In this document: in pieces, positions 1 through 11,333 of the stretch
Numbering within the stretch: the stretch's first letter is position 1
How the letters are laid out: the number at the start of each line of letters is the position of its first letter
Assembly: GCA_914767885.1 (NCBI GenBank)
Contig: CAJZBQ010000003.1
Span: 310,001 to 374,000 of the forward strand
Length of the DNA stretch: 64,000 nucleotides
Origin: Blepharisma stoltei
Taxonomy: Eukaryota; Ciliophora; Heterotrichea; Heterotrichida; Blepharismidae
Direction of reading: 5' to 3'
Notes under the pieces: generated by a model
Seen by the model: the letters and a program-made list of their open reading frames with translations, nothing else
Database searches by the model: none
What the model was told of the DNA's origin: nothing
Translations under genes and position numbers: made by a program

Positions 1-645
1 ATCTTTTAATTCTTCATATATACTTATCAGTTTATTTTTCAGCTCTGGAGGAAAATTTAACTGATTTATGATTTCATATTGTTTCTTTATTCTGCTAATA
101 ACTTCTGGCTTTTTAACTTGTTTTTTTATATTGATAGCTTTCTTTATTTTATGGTCCAATCTTCTATCATCAATGCGATTCTCTTTTCGAGATTTTAGCA
201 CTAGATTAATATCTTTATTCATTTCTCTTATTACATCGTCTGTGCTCTTAAGTTTATTTATATTATTTTTTGAAATAATGTTGTTGAGAATTTCAAAAGA
301 AAATATAGCAATTGCCCGAGGATGGTGCTATCTTGCGCCATCCTCGGGCAATTCAAAAATGGCCCCACACCGGGAATCTAACCCACGTGTGGGGCCATTT
401 TTGGTGTGTGGCCAACATCGACTTACACGCACCAAAAATGGCCCCACACGTGGGTTCGATTCCCGGTGTGGGGCCATTTTTTGAATTGCCCGAGGATGGT
501 GCAAGATAGCGCCATCCTCGGGCAATTCCTATATATGAGCTGCATCCTGGTTTTCACTTTTATTGCCTTTTACTAACTGACCAATTGTCCGGCGTATGAT
601 AGGTTCTTGGTAAACATTTACAGGGCTTTGTGATCTGGTATACAT
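1..645 (-). CDS. Coiled-coil-like hypothetical protein, 3' end outside window, split by an IES
   Basis: Reading begins with MYTRSQSPVNVYQEPI and runs, after removal of the 304-533 IES, through AAHI/FSFEILNNII into a very charged Lys/Glu/Asp/Ile/Asn-rich helical stretch that is still open at base 1. The IES falls between GCT CAT and TTT TCT and leaves one ATA, keeping frame. No domain is recognised; the composition suggests a coiled-coil scaffold. The next gene starts only about 105 bp away on the opposite strand, so the two probably share a divergent promoter. The hydrophobic plus-strand reading of this stretch is its antisense shadow. Confidence 0.6.
304..533. mobile_element. IES, nested-palindrome MITE with tRNA B box
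   Basis: About 230 bp bounded by TAT/ATA repeats. Each end is itself a hairpin (GCCCGAGGATGG.../...CCATCCTCGGGC). The centre holds an inverted pair of GGCCCCACACGTGGG arms. The right inner arm folds as a 15-base arm closed by the 7-base loop TTCGATT, and reads GGTTCGATTCC, a perfect match to the Pol III B box. A second copy lies at 35276-35506. Excision restores the minus-strand gene. Confidence 0.8.
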
Positions 646-750
646 ATATTTATTACAATTAAGATAAAATGTTGGTAATTAGCTATCTAAAAGTTGCCAA
701 AATATTAAAATTTTTATTTTTAATTGTAATCTACATATTTTTAATTTAGC

Positions 751-1959
751 ATGGTTGAGGCTGAAAGAGAAATAAGGCTCAGCTGGCTGTACTGCCAAGA
801 TTACTCAATAAAATTAGGGAGCGATACAAAGGAGCTAAAGGAAAATATAGAAAATGCTACAGGGATTCCTATAGATCTTCAAATAATTCAGCTTGATAAA
901 GCTACCTTTGAAGGAGAAAATCTTTACGAAGCAATTTTACAAAAACAATTTTCAAGTTTGAGGGTTTTAAGTAATGACCCAGAATTTATTGAATACAATA
1001 ATAAGAATGAAGGGATCTCTTTTGAGCGCGACGAAAATAATGATCTACCAGTTGAAAGTATGCCATCAGAAGAATCCAAAGAAGTTGAACTTATCATAAT
1101 AGTTAAAAAAGAGAAAAATATGATCACTATAAATGATTCATGCACTATTTTAGACTTAAAATACGAAATTGAAAAAAAATTAAAAATTGCTTTTGGCTAC
1201 CAAATCTTATTTTACAAAGGAATTGTACTTAGGAATAAACAAAAAATTCGGACACTGGAACTGAAAAACCCAATAAAGCTAATGAAAAGATTAACAGGGG
1301 AAAAATTTGATATTGATAAAGTGCTTAATTTGAAAATTTTAAATGAGAATCCATTTACACTTATGGTGCCTCCTACAATTGCTATTGAAGCTGTCAAAAC
1401 AGTTATATTCAATAAAAAAGAAATCGAGCAAAATTCCCAGTCTCTATATTTCGAGGGGAGGCTGCTAGAAGACAATGAAATTTTAAAAACAATTTTTCAA
1501 AGCTCTGAACCAGAATTGGCCTTAATTACCAGACAAATAGGCTGTGGGGTAAAAAAGAAACAAGCACTTGCAGTTGATTTGCGAACTAAACAAAAATCTT
1601 CTGATAGGCCAAATGAGTACATAAAGCCTGTAACTCGCATTTTCAATATATTTATTCAATGCATAAATAAATGTGAAGAAACCAAAGATATTCGGTTTGA
1701 CGAAGGACTTGTAATTGGGCGTGAAGATTTTCCATTGATTTGTAGATGTGGCTCACCAGTAAACGTTGATATTGTTGTTCATGAAGCGTGCTGAAAGTTT
1801 TTTGGAATTAAAAATGGAAATAGAATTATTCTTAATAGTCGCAGATCCGAAGGGGATAATCCAACGTTTATTTTATACGAAAATAAGCAGATAAGTGATT
1901 TAAGCAGTTTTTCAGAGTTCAGGTTTGAGGTTAAAAAGAGCCGAGCTTCTAAATCATAA
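751..1959 (+). CDS. Protein with ubiquitin-like domains (402 aa, one UGA-Trp)
   Basis: Single uninterrupted reading frame, with TGA at 1792-1794 read as Trp inside HEAC-W-KFFGIKNG, and a TAA stop. Two beta-grasp-like segments are visible: roughly residues 108-175 (VELIIIVKKEKNMITINDS...LRNKQKIRTLEL) and 185-260 (KVLNLKILNENPFTLMVPP...LYFEGRLLEDNEIL), the second with the ubiquitin-like pattern of a hydrophobic strand, a helix and 'F.GRLLEDN'. There is no C-terminal diglycine, so it is a domain protein and not a conjugated modifier. A Cys-rich C-terminal part (CGVKKK, CINKCEE, CRCGS) might bind metal or another partner. Exact function unknown. Confidence 0.75.
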
Positions 1960-2055
1960 TACCTAGATTTTATTTTAAATTTTGAATGATATATATAAAA
2001 TAATTCAAATCATAATAATATATTATAAAAGCCAATAAATTAATCAACTTTTCAA

Positions 2056-3291
2056 TTAAGTAGTAATTATGTAATCTCTTTTCATTTCTAAGAATTTTCT
2101 CAGTTCAGATCTGACATATAAGTCCTTAAAATCCGGCGATGAAGGTCTTTCGAAATATTGCATTATAAGTTTATCAGGCACTTCAAATACACTCTTGAAG
2201 CTCCACTTAGGACATTTATCTTTATCTACCAAAATCGCTCTCACTCCTTCATATACATCATCACCAGCTGCAAAGTTCATTGAAATCCTATATTCCATTG
2301 TGAAAACTTCTTCCAAACTCATCTGTATACCTCTCCTTATCTGTTCAAATGCTACTTTTTGTGATATCCTTTCCTATATTATATATTTATCATTTTTTAT
2401 TAATATTTAATTTACTACAGTTTTTTGAATATTTACCTTAATAAATTATACAGGACTCAGTTTCATCAAGTCTTGATACGTTTTTTTCCCAAAGTTTGAT
2501 TGTGAAGCTGCACATCTTGTATGAATTTCTTCAAGACTTGTGACTCCTCCAAAGTGTTTTTCAATTTCTTCATAAAAACTATTATTTTCGTCAACTTTTT
2601 CAGCAAATTTATCGACAAGTTTTTTAATTCCCACAACATTTGTATGTGGATTGACTTTTTCAATGAGCTGTTCAGTCAGATCAGCGATTCTGTCACTAGG
2701 GACATAATGAGTGGCAACCCCTGCTTGAACTAATTCAGTTGAGTTTAGCCTGCTCCCAGTGACTGCTAAGTATAAGCCTAAGCTTCCTGGAAGTCTTGAT
2801 AAGAAATAGCTTGACCCCACGTCTGGATATAGACCGATCCCACATTCTGGCATTGCAAAAATTGACCTTTCTGTGGCGATTCTTATAGGTGAATGAATTG
2901 TAATACCAGCACCTCCACCCATAGTAATCCCGTCCCATACACTAATTTGGATTGGCCTCATTCGGGCAAAGCCATAATCAGTGACATATTCCTTTCGAAA
3001 GAAAATTGATGGGAGAGTTGATTTCGGGTCTTTTTGTTTGGCCTCGTAGACTGATTTTATGTCTCCACCGGCTGAAAATGCTTTTTCACCTTCCCCAGTG
3101 ACAAGAACAGCGCAGGTGTCCTTGTCTTGATCCCAATCTTTTAGATTTTGCATGAGGACATCAAACATCTCAATGTTCATAGAGTTCAATGATTTAGGAC
3201 GGTTGAGTTTGACGTGGCATAGATGTCGGCTGTACTTACTTAAAACTGGCACATCTGAAGAGAAAAAGCGTAGAGAAATTCGATGTATCAT
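2056..3291 (-). CDS. HIBCH: 3-hydroxyisobutyryl-CoA hydrolase (383 aa, split by an IES)
   Basis: Crotonase-fold enzyme of mitochondrial valine breakdown, hydrolysing 3-hydroxyisobutyryl-CoA. The basic, Ser-rich N-terminus MIHRISLRFFSSD looks like a mitochondrial presequence. Visible family motifs are FSAGGDIKSVY, the oxyanion region GGGAGI, and PECGIGLYPDVGSSYFLSR. The C-terminal part SLEEVFTMEYRISMNFAAGDD..EGVRAILVDKD is typical of HIBCH and separates it from simple enoyl-CoA hydratases. The 84-bp IES at 2365-2448 sits between KLSP-V and SQKVAFEQI; removing it gives exactly 384 codons including TAA, and the rebuilt region aligns without gap to the HIBCH family. Without excision the protein would stop at ..LSPV. 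Confidence 0.92.
2365..2448. other. IES, 84 bp, TA-bounded
   Basis: AT-rich insert in the HIBCH gene flanked by TA at 2365-2366 and TA at 2449-2450. It contains stops in all useful frames. Removal with one TA kept rejoins the two HIBCH exons in frame. No clear terminal inverted repeat was seen. Confidence 0.85.
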
Positions 3292-4019
3292 AATTTTTTA
3301 ATAAGATATGCCAATTAAGAAATTTAAATATGGGGTTGAGAGAGAGTAATTTGAAATACTTGAATATTTAAATATATATAGTATAGAGAGTTCTAATGAA
3401 TTTATAGATTGAGTATATAGTAGTAATTTAATTAAAATAAATTCTGATTAATTAAAAGTTCTAATACTTATTGTATCAATAATGCTATTTGGATAAACCG
3501 TTGCCTTGAGATTTCAATCTGAGCTATCTCAATTCCATTTTCTATAGAAAACGAAGAAGATTTTACTATATATCAATTTTAAACTTTACTTATTATTTCT
3601 TTGTAGATGGCAGTGTGAATTGTATTGCATCATTATGATCTTTCTAAAAATATGATACTTCATAAGATTATACGAAAATGAATTAACCATGCTCTCTATA
3701 ATGTTACTATTTGCATTTAATTTTTCTCAAATGAGCAATTTATATATGTTGCAGAGAAATTTAATTTTTATCTGGAATTAATGAATAGGGATTATTATGC
3801 CACTTTCGTTACTCAAAAACATCATTTTTAAAAAAGTGATTAAAATATTTTAGCCTTCTGATAACGGCTTAATCGCTTTGTGATATTTTAATAATTTAAT
3901 AATTAAGCAAGTAATCTCTTAAAATATATATTTAGTTAAAATGAAATAATAAGTATATTTATTGATAATTATAAATAAGAATATAATTTCAAAATTAAAC
4001 CCATTTTTAATAAATAATT
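3292..4019. other. Intergenic AT-rich region
   Basis: Divergent spacer between HIBCH (minus) and the membrane protein (plus). Very AT-rich with stops in all frames on both strands. No repeat, RNA gene or coding signal was recognised. Confidence 0.5.
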
Positions 4020-5063
4020 ATGACATTACTTTCTGGGTTTGTTTGTGTGCTAATTTTAACTCTAAATTTAGGTATTTGCTGATGCTGATTAATTTCACCT
4101 TTCAATAACAAACTGAAATTGTATTTTATACTTCCTTTTGCATGATTTTATGCAAATTATAGCGTTTTTTGATTTTTTAGTCAAAATGAATATTTAGAAA
4201 TTTCAGAAAATTCAACTACAATCGTTAAACTCTTTGAAAATTTTACTTTTACAAAAATTATAATTCAAATATTTTCATATTTTAATTATTCTCAAATTAC
4301 TTACACATTGAGTTTAATTGCTCCAACTATTCTATGAATTAGCCCAAAAATTCCTTTAGAGATTAAGCTTATAAAAATTGGTTATTGTATGATTTGGAAT
4401 AATATTTATATTTATCAAGCAACTTTAGATGAAAATTCTTATTATGGAAAATTTTTCCCTTCTCTTTATCCGATACTACATTTATGCATTTTTCATTATT
4501 TTTACTCAAAACATTCACAAGGATTTTCTTTTCATAGCATTGCAACTATTGATGACTGTCAAATTTTAATGATATTTTTACTCGGATTGACATGATTTTT
4601 ATTCGCTTTAAATAGATTTTATAGAAACCTCCCATTGGGGGTATCTGAAATATTAAAGATAATATTTTGATTTTTGATAGATTATATTATAGCTTATTTT
4701 ACTTTTACGATTTTTATATGTATATTTGGTGAGCTAGCCGAAGATATTTATAATAATTCTTATATTATAAAATCTAAACCAAAGACTCTAAAACAAATTA
4801 AAAGCTTTGTAGCTTCAGAATTGTTCGGATTTGTTGGGTTAATTTTAGCAGTTTTAATCTGATACTATGTCTATACTTGATTAGATTATTATTTATCATT
4901 TCCATGATTAATAGCTGAAGGATTTATTGGAACCCAAGTATATGCTTTCTCATTATGCACTTCCATCTCAAAATTTCAAAGTTCATTTAAAGACAAAGTT
5001 GTAATCTTGAATTTTATAGCATTTTATTTAACAGTTTGCATATCTAGAGCAATCTTTTTTTAA
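4020..5063 (+). CDS. Multi-pass membrane protein of unknown function (347 aa)
   Basis: Continuous frame from ATG (MTLLSGFVCVLILTLN) to TAA with at least eight in-frame TGA codons, all placed where Trp is reasonable (for example GICWWLIS, LGLTWFLF, KIIFWFLI). Reading TGA as stop would break the gene into pieces of under 70 aa. It has about six to eight hydrophobic segments and a hydrophilic loop near SKPKTLKQIKS. No intron and no IES. No family recognised; a small transporter or receptor is possible. It is one of the best demonstrations of the genetic code used here. Confidence 0.75.
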
Positions 5064-5150
5064 TGGAAGCAACAATTTAATTAAATATCTTATAATTTGG
5101 AATAATTTTAATGCAAATAAATAGTAAATTTTTCATCATTTCTATTACAG

Positions 5151-7676
5151 ATGAAAAGTGATAAACCTACCAGTATTCAGCTACTTTCAAGCAATTCCCA
5201 AGCTCTTCCAGTTAAAGAATTCTGCAAACAATGTGACGAAAACATCAAAATTTCTGAAAAAAACTTGATTTTGCTGTTAAAGTTCAAAAACATCCTTAAT
5301 GAAGAAACAGCTGATCTCGAATACAGCTCTCCTGATACCATTAAGATAAAACTTGACAACCAAATCGAAAAATCAAAGAAAAAGAAACTCTTCCAATATA
5401 CAAACCTTAAAAAAGAATCAAGCCGCTTAAATGATCTTAAATTAGACCCCACAAGCTGCTTTATTTGGTTTATTGCTAACAAGCAAGAAATGAAAAATTT
5501 AGTCCCAGAAATCGAAGAAATCCGAATCAAAGAAGTTTGCTGCGAAATGACCTCAAAAAATAAAAATTGCCCTGATGGGAATTTCGGCCTAGGAAAAATT
5601 TTGGCACATGAAGGAAAATTCGATTTAGCCTTGCAGCATTTAAAATTAGCGACCGAACAAAATGAAAACGAAAAGACTTATAAATTATGGTACGCTGTTA
5701 TGCTTGTGCTAAACTTAGAAAACAAAGCACAAGCTGTAGACGCAAAAATGCTATGCTACCGTAAGAGATAATTAGGATTACTTAAGGATGGCTATAAAAC
5801 AATAGAAGTTTACTGGACACTTATGAAACTTGCATTAAGCGGGATTTTAAATGTGGGGACTGAAATAGAAAGTGCTGAACATTATGCGGTAAGAATTAAA
5901 GAAATTGATGACTATTATGGATTTTTAGCGTGGAGTGAAATTTCTCTAGCAAAACAGTCATCACGCAGTATTGAAAGAGGGGAAAACATATTAAAAGAAA
6001 TGATTAATTTAGCCCCAGAAAGACCTGAAGCTTATATTATGTTGTGGTCTTATTACTACAACAAAAAAGACTACGAAAACGCTCTAGCTATCTGCGAAAT
6101 AGGCTTTCTCAAATTGACAAATATTTCATGTGATTACTCTGTCCTTATTTCTTTAAAATACGCCAAAAGTCTTTTCAAGCAAGGCAAATTTTCAAGCTGT
6201 TTTGATCTGCTACAAATGGAATATTCTAAATTTCCTTTATTTATGATATTTGTATATGAATATGGCAAACTTTGTGTAAAAACCCAAGACCCACACTTTA
6301 TGGGCTCAGCTATAGGAGCTTTACTTGAATGCTTAAGAGGTTCCTCAGAAGACCGCTACGGACAAATTTATTATTGGCTTTCTAAAGCTTATTTAATAGC
6401 AGGCGAAAAAATTGAGGCCTACGACTATATGAAAAAAGCACTTTCTTTATTAACGACTGGAATTGATAAAGGAGATATTGCGCAAGAAAGACTGAGTGAA
6501 ACAAAAATTGCTGTGAAAGCTTCAGAGCTTAAAGAGCTGATGAGAGACATGCATGGCCAGATCGTAAATTTGGACATTATTTCAAGAATCCTTGAAGGCG
6601 ACACAGAAAACTGTAGATATGAAGAATGCAAAATTTACTGTAATGCTATAAGGGGGTTTGATAAAATAGAAGGAGATCTATGCGAAGCTAAGATTCTGTG
6701 AAAGCTTGGGAGAAAAGATGAAGCTATGCAATTGCTCTATAATGATTTGACAACTCAGAGCTTCAGCATGAAAATTCATTTCCAAGTCATTGAGCTTTGG
6801 AAATTAGAAAAAAATTATGAAGAAATTTTGAAAATTTCGAAATTAATTGTGAATTATTGCAAACAGGTTAGCGTGCCAGTTCAGCTGTGGGTGAAAATTA
6901 ACACGATTTATGGGAAAGCGCTTGAGAAATGCGGGAAAGTTGATAAAGCTATAGTGATTTACAAAAGCTTAGCAAAGTTGCAGCCAAAGCTGTATATACC
7001 GGATGTAGACTATACAAAAGATTTGCAGACAGCTACTACAAAAGAAGATTTGAAATCTCCCGCGAAGCCAAGAAAAAGGATTGTTAATAGAAAAAGTATT
7101 GGGTATAGTGAAGCTTGTCTTGATTTTGACGCAAGAAGAGCACAGCTGATTGCCTCTAAAAAAAATCTAAGCACGATGGTTGCAAGTGAAGATATAGAAA
7201 ATGATATATCAACATCTTATAGTGTTGAGTCACATCAGAAACAAATTGACTACGATCAATTAGAAACATCAGAGTCTCCCCGCACAAATCCTTTTGCAAG
7301 GGCTCGAACTGGATTTGAAACAATAAAATGGTTTTCAGTTACAACAGATTATTTTTTCTTATACAAAATTGGCAAGTTATCAGCCAAGCACGAAGTTTAT
7401 ACACAAGATGGCTTTTTTGCTCTGCACGATTTTTTGAATTTCCACCATTACTGGATGAGGGCAGGAGTTGAAGCTGATGAAGATCTCAGAGTTAAAGCTT
7501 TATTTTGGCTTGGAATTATTTGCCATCAGCTTGAAGACTATCAGCAAGCTTACTTGATTTTCATAGAAATTATGAGCATGCTATTTCAGCTTGGGAAGGT
7601 TGAAATGAGTGAAAGAATTCAGACTTGTTTTAGACATTATGAATCTTTAGGAATAAAACCAGTTAATAACCTTTAA
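5151..7676 (+). CDS. TPR-repeat protein (836 aa, one 15-nt intron)
   Basis: Tetratricopeptide-type helical repeats are visible, for example GLGKILAHEGKFDLALQHLK (about residues 142-161) and PEAYIMLWSYYYNKKDYENA, with further repeats up to VWVKINTIYGKALEKCGKVDKAI. A Ser/Lys-rich linker (about 625-710) separates them from a C-terminal helical part (KALFWLGIICHQLEDYQQAY). The intron at 5761-5775 has GT..AG ends and splices to CGA, giving LCY-RLLKDGYK. One UGA-Trp occurs in AKIL-W-KLGRKD at 6699-6701. Total coding length is 2511 nt, a multiple of three. The partner is unknown; such long TPR proteins are common in ciliary or assembly complexes, but nothing here fixes that. Confidence 0.8.
5761..5775 (+). 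other. 15-nt spliceosomal intron
   Basis: GTAAGAGATAATTAG, exactly 15 nt. It contains an in-frame TAA/TAG and its removal joins the two TPR reading frames. This is the standard intron size of heterotrich ciliates. Confidence 0.93.
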
Positions 7677-7726
7677 AATTCCACAATTAATTTATACTGT
7701 TTCCTTTGAATTGATACTATAATAAT

Positions 7727-9751
7727 TTAAATGTTTATTAGAGCTGCCTGAGTGAAACAGTCATATCTATCAAGCCTCACTACTCTTTTTCCTCTTGCTT
7801 TAAAATCACCTTCATCATATGCCATTTTTCCTCTTACGTACACATAATGGATTTTCCCTAGCATCTCCATCCCCACAAAAGGTGACACTTTTTCGTATTC
7901 CGGGTTTTCTTCTTTCGCCTTAAATCTTTCATAAGGTGCCCATATAATTAAATCTGCATATTTATTTTTCTCAATGCTTCCTCTCGAATCGTGGATATTT
8001 AAAATTTTCGCTGGGTGTAAACTAAGCCATTTGGCCATTCTTACGATATAATGATCAAGTTGTGTAGTTGTTGATACTGGGACATTAAGCATCGTTCAAA
8101 TAGCTTGTAGTGTGAATCCTAAAGCACAGATCCCATTTAATGCTTTTTGAAAATTCCCAGAATCAAGCGCCTTATATTCTGCTTTAATAAAAGCATGCTG
8201 AGAACTTATAGAATCGATTCCTTTCATTTTTAATAAGTCTCATAATAAAATAAAATTCGATTTGTTTCTTATTGGGGAAGAGTCTTTAAATCGTGTGTCG
8301 CCATCTCGTATTGCAGAATGAGTAAAGCTCAATTTAGACGCAGAAATCTCGCAGGTTAAGCAATTGAAGCTTCCTTTTACTTGACGGATTCGGTTAAGTG
8401 CAGCTGCGGAGGAAAGATTTGTAACGTGGACCGGACAAGTCACTTTTTTTAGGCTTTGAATAATTTTTTCAACTCCTGTAAGCTCCCAGTGTTCAGGATA
8501 GTTAGCTAAATGATTGATATAAATGCATTCCTTCACGGGATTTTGTTCCATTTTTGTAGCTAGCGGTGGAGGTCTATTGCCTCGAATTCTTCTTTCATAT
8601 AAAGATTGTGGCTTAGGACTTGAGAGCTCAGATGCAGGATAGCTAGAATCGCTGTCGTCAATGTTATTTATAAGGATCCCAGAAAATGACTCACTTCTTA
8701 GTTTTTTTACAGGTGATAATGATTCTACTTGTGCTGAGCTTGAATATTGATAAGTTGACTGCTCAGCCAAACTCAGGTTTTCTATATTAAAATAGCTCTC
8801 TTTAATCCTTGCATTTAAATCGTCAAAAATTGTTCGTGATTTTAGTTTCAAAATTTTCTGAGGACTTTGTTCTTCATCTACTTCACAAATTTCTGGGATT
8901 GGCAGCTCAATTGTAGGAGATTTCGAAATTTCATTTATATGAAAAGTATCAGAAGGCCTTCTTTCTTGGAAAGAAACTTCAGGTCTGTTATCTTCAGCTG
9001 ATAGCGCTCTTTTTATTGTTCCTTGAGGCTTTTGAACATTAATAGTTTCTGGCTTGTCCTCTTCTTCGTCTTCCTCTTCGGATTCTATAGCATCTGGAAA
9101 GGCTCCGGCAAAAATTTTAAGGGTACTTACACTTCCAGGTTTTCTTCTTTTCTCAATACTTTCAAGTCGCAGTGGAGATGCTACATATAGCATCCTTGGA
9201 TCTGGCAATGTAGGGTCAATTAGTAAAACCATTCCAGTTTTGGCAATTTCTTTAAATATTCCTTCTAAGTTTGTAGGGATGCACTGCATAGATAAACTGG
9301 GTGGAAATAAATAACCCTTAACGGCAAAGCAGCCTTCTTCAGCATATGATGGAATATTTTCAATATTGGAAACCTCAATAGTTCCAACTTTTCCGACGTC
9401 ACAATAAAGTTGTCCGGTGGGTGGCTGGTCGATATAATATCCAGGCTCTTCTAATAAAAAGCAGGTTCCACCAGAAACAGCAGCTTTGGTCATCGCTGAG
9501 TAATCGTCCCACTCTCTTCTTACACAAAGATCAATAATTCCTGGAGAAATATAAAAATCTTCGTAATTGACTGGGTTTCACTCTGAATATTTTTCTGCTA
9601 AAGCGTAAGGAGGTATGTTTTCATCAACCAATATAACATCATAAATCAATTCGCCTTCTATAAGAATAATTCCATACATTGGCTTGCTTGCGTGATATTG
9701 GGAAAAGCTACAAAGGACTATGTGCTTGCTTATGAGTGCCTTTTTCCCCAT
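7727..9751 (-). CDS. Dihydroorotase/allantoinase-like protein lacking metal ligands (674 aa)
   Basis: Amidohydrolase-superfamily protein with the landmarks of allantoinase/dihydropyrimidinase: SPGIIDL, KAAVSGGTCFLLEEP, PVHVTNLSSAAALNRI, IRDGDTRFKDSSPIRNKSNFI, and the C-terminal composite-domain signature NPAK-like HPAKILNIHDSRGSIEKNKYADL and VRGKMAYDEGDF. The catalytic signatures are changed: the usual HxH after PG.ID is CVR; the His before LSS is Asn (TNLSS); and SDH is SSQH. It is therefore probably non-catalytic. About residues 219-405 form an acidic, Ser-rich insert absent from enzymes. UGA-Trp occurs at SEW-NPVNY, LLW-DLL and AIW-TML. No intron or IES; the frame runs unbroken from ATG at 9751. 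A regulatory or structural role, as in the CRMPs, is one possibility. Confidence 0.8.
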
Positions 9752-10283
9752 TATATTATATCGAACTAACCGATGTGTAAATTTATTATCTCTCCCTTTT
9801 TAGATCTAACAAATGTACGGTGCTCTTTATATTAAGTTTTAACCTCAAGGAAAATCTCTATTTCTCCTTCTGATATTAAGAAACCCATTAAAATCTCCAA
9901 CTTTTGAGAATTTTTATATATAAATTATTTTGTATTTAATAATTTGAAATATTAATTAAAAATTATTATAATAAAATCTTCTCTATTCATTTAGACATTA
10001 TAAAGTAAGTTAGATTTTATTTCAAAATTATTGCAAACCAGAATTTTTTAAACTTTAAAAATAATTGCATTATTATTTTTTTATGGGAAAATGAAGCCTT
10101 CTTATCGAATGAGCGAAAATACTTGTTTGCTTTAAAGGGGTCAGAGTTAAGTAAATTTGGCTCATTAGGGCAATAAATATGCTTAATTATGAAGACTATT
10201 AAATGCCAAGACCTCAAATACTACCATGTTTGTGAAAATCAGTTTCATTCACAATTAAATTAATTTATTAGTTAAAACTTAGC
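9752..10283. other. Intergenic AT-rich region
   Basis: About 530 bp upstream of the amidohydrolase-like gene and downstream of the next minus gene. A short minus-strand ATG frame (MGFLISEGEIEIF...) of 18 codons near 9880 is too small to call. Nothing else was recognised. Confidence 0.4.
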
Positions 10284-11003
10284 TTACAGTGAATGCTTTC
10301 GGGATGTTAGATCTCGGTCCCCAAAATTTTTACATAAATCTTTATTTTTTTCCTTTATGAATATGCGCCTTCTATATATATTTGAAATTTCTTGGGTATT
10401 AATCGGTTTTATTGCTGCCTTTTTGATTTTTCTTTTAGATTTCTGCTCATTTCTCTCAGTTTTATTTTCATCAATTATTGTCTTTCCCTTGAGTAATTGT
10501 CTTGGAGTTATTGCAGCTAATTTCGGCTTTAATAATTTTGCATCAAAAACAAAAGGATTTGGCAAAGGGTTGATTTTTGAGAATGTTTTTTTCCAAGATA
10601 TATCATTAGGACTATTGAAAATTTCTCTGCAAGTTTGTATAGACAATAAGCTTCCATTATTTTTATCTTCTTGCATAGATTCATTTGATTCAAAAATTCT
10701 AGGAGATTTAATCTCACTATTTTTTATACTTTTTCCCTCAATGCGTTGCAGCTCAAATTTATTATCTTTTTTAATCACTATGCGTGGCTTATGCGAAATT
10801 GACTGGTTGGCATCAAGAAAATTTTGAGCAGGGCTTATTATTTTAGGTAAAGATTGAGAGGTCTGAAGACTATAATTTTGAGTGATTGATTCTTGAGAAT
10901 TGCATAAGGAGATATTACTTTTAGCGCACACAGTCTTTCGATGAGATTTTGGCTTGCAACTTCTGAATATTGATGTTAAGCATCCTGATGAGCGAGTTGA
11001 CAT
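10284..11003 (-). CDS. Basic hypothetical protein (239 aa)
   Basis: Starts MSTRSSGCLTSIFRSCK and ends SRKHSL followed by TAA. Rich in Lys, Ser, Ile and Asn, with a run of basic residues (KSKRKIKKAAIKPIN) near residue 190. No domain, signal peptide or membrane segment was recognised. Codon use resembles the neighbouring genes and no in-frame TGA occurs. The composition suggests a disordered nucleic-acid-binding or cytoskeletal protein, but this is a guess. Confidence 0.6.
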   Translation of the reverse strand: MSTRSSGCLTSIFRSCKPKSHRKTVCAKSNISLCNSQESITQNYSLQTSQSLPKIISPAQNFLDANQSISHKPRIVIKKDNKFELQRIEGKSIKNSEIKSPRIFESNESMQEDKNNGSLLSIQTCREIFNSPNDISWKKTFSKINPLPNPFVFDAKLLKPKLAAITPRQLLKGKTIIDENKTERNEQKSKRKIKKAAIKPINTQEISNIYRRRIFIKEKNKDLCKNFGDRDLTSRKHSL

Positions 11004-11083
11004 TTTATTTATACGCTAATTTGGATATTTGATTGGGACAAATAAAATTATAGATAATTTTTATTAAATAGTTGAAATTAGTT

Positions 11084-11242
11084 ATGAAGTCAAGGTTAAG
11101 ATTTCTTGATGGGCTTCAGGAGATCGGGGCTTTTGACAAACTGAGCAAATGAATAACTTGAGAGAATTTTGAAAGTTGCAGGAGTTGCATGTTCAAGTGA
11201 GCTTCGACCTTAATGGCTGAATTTTTCTTGGGATTTGATTAG
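11084..11242 (+). CDS. Possible small protein (52 aa, three UGA-Trp)
   Basis: ATG to TAG with three TGA codons read as Trp gives MKSRLRFLDGLQEIGAF... with a CxxC (FESCRSCMFKW). It was noticed only when the UGA=Trp code was used. Short and without a known relative, so it may be a chance frame. It lies about 90 bp upstream of the next plus-strand gene. Confidence 0.3.
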
Positions 11243-11333
11243 AATCATCAATACTGTTTGAAGTTGAAGTTCAGAATAGATATACATTAAATGGTGCCTC
11301 GAACCAGCCTGCCATCTTAACACTTGTAATGGT

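Noticed and set aside
68-484. Hydrophobic plus-strand ORF at the left edge
   Set aside because: Antisense of the charged minus-strand gene and of the palindromic IES; it has no start context and crosses the IES.
304-533. A functional tRNA gene
   Set aside because: Only an acceptor-like and T-arm-like hairpin with a B box is present; no D arm, anticodon arm or A box was found.
4020-5063. Series of pseudogene fragments broken by TGA
   Set aside because: All breaks are TGA only, at plausible Trp positions, and the same holds for conserved genes, so it is a coding difference and not decay.
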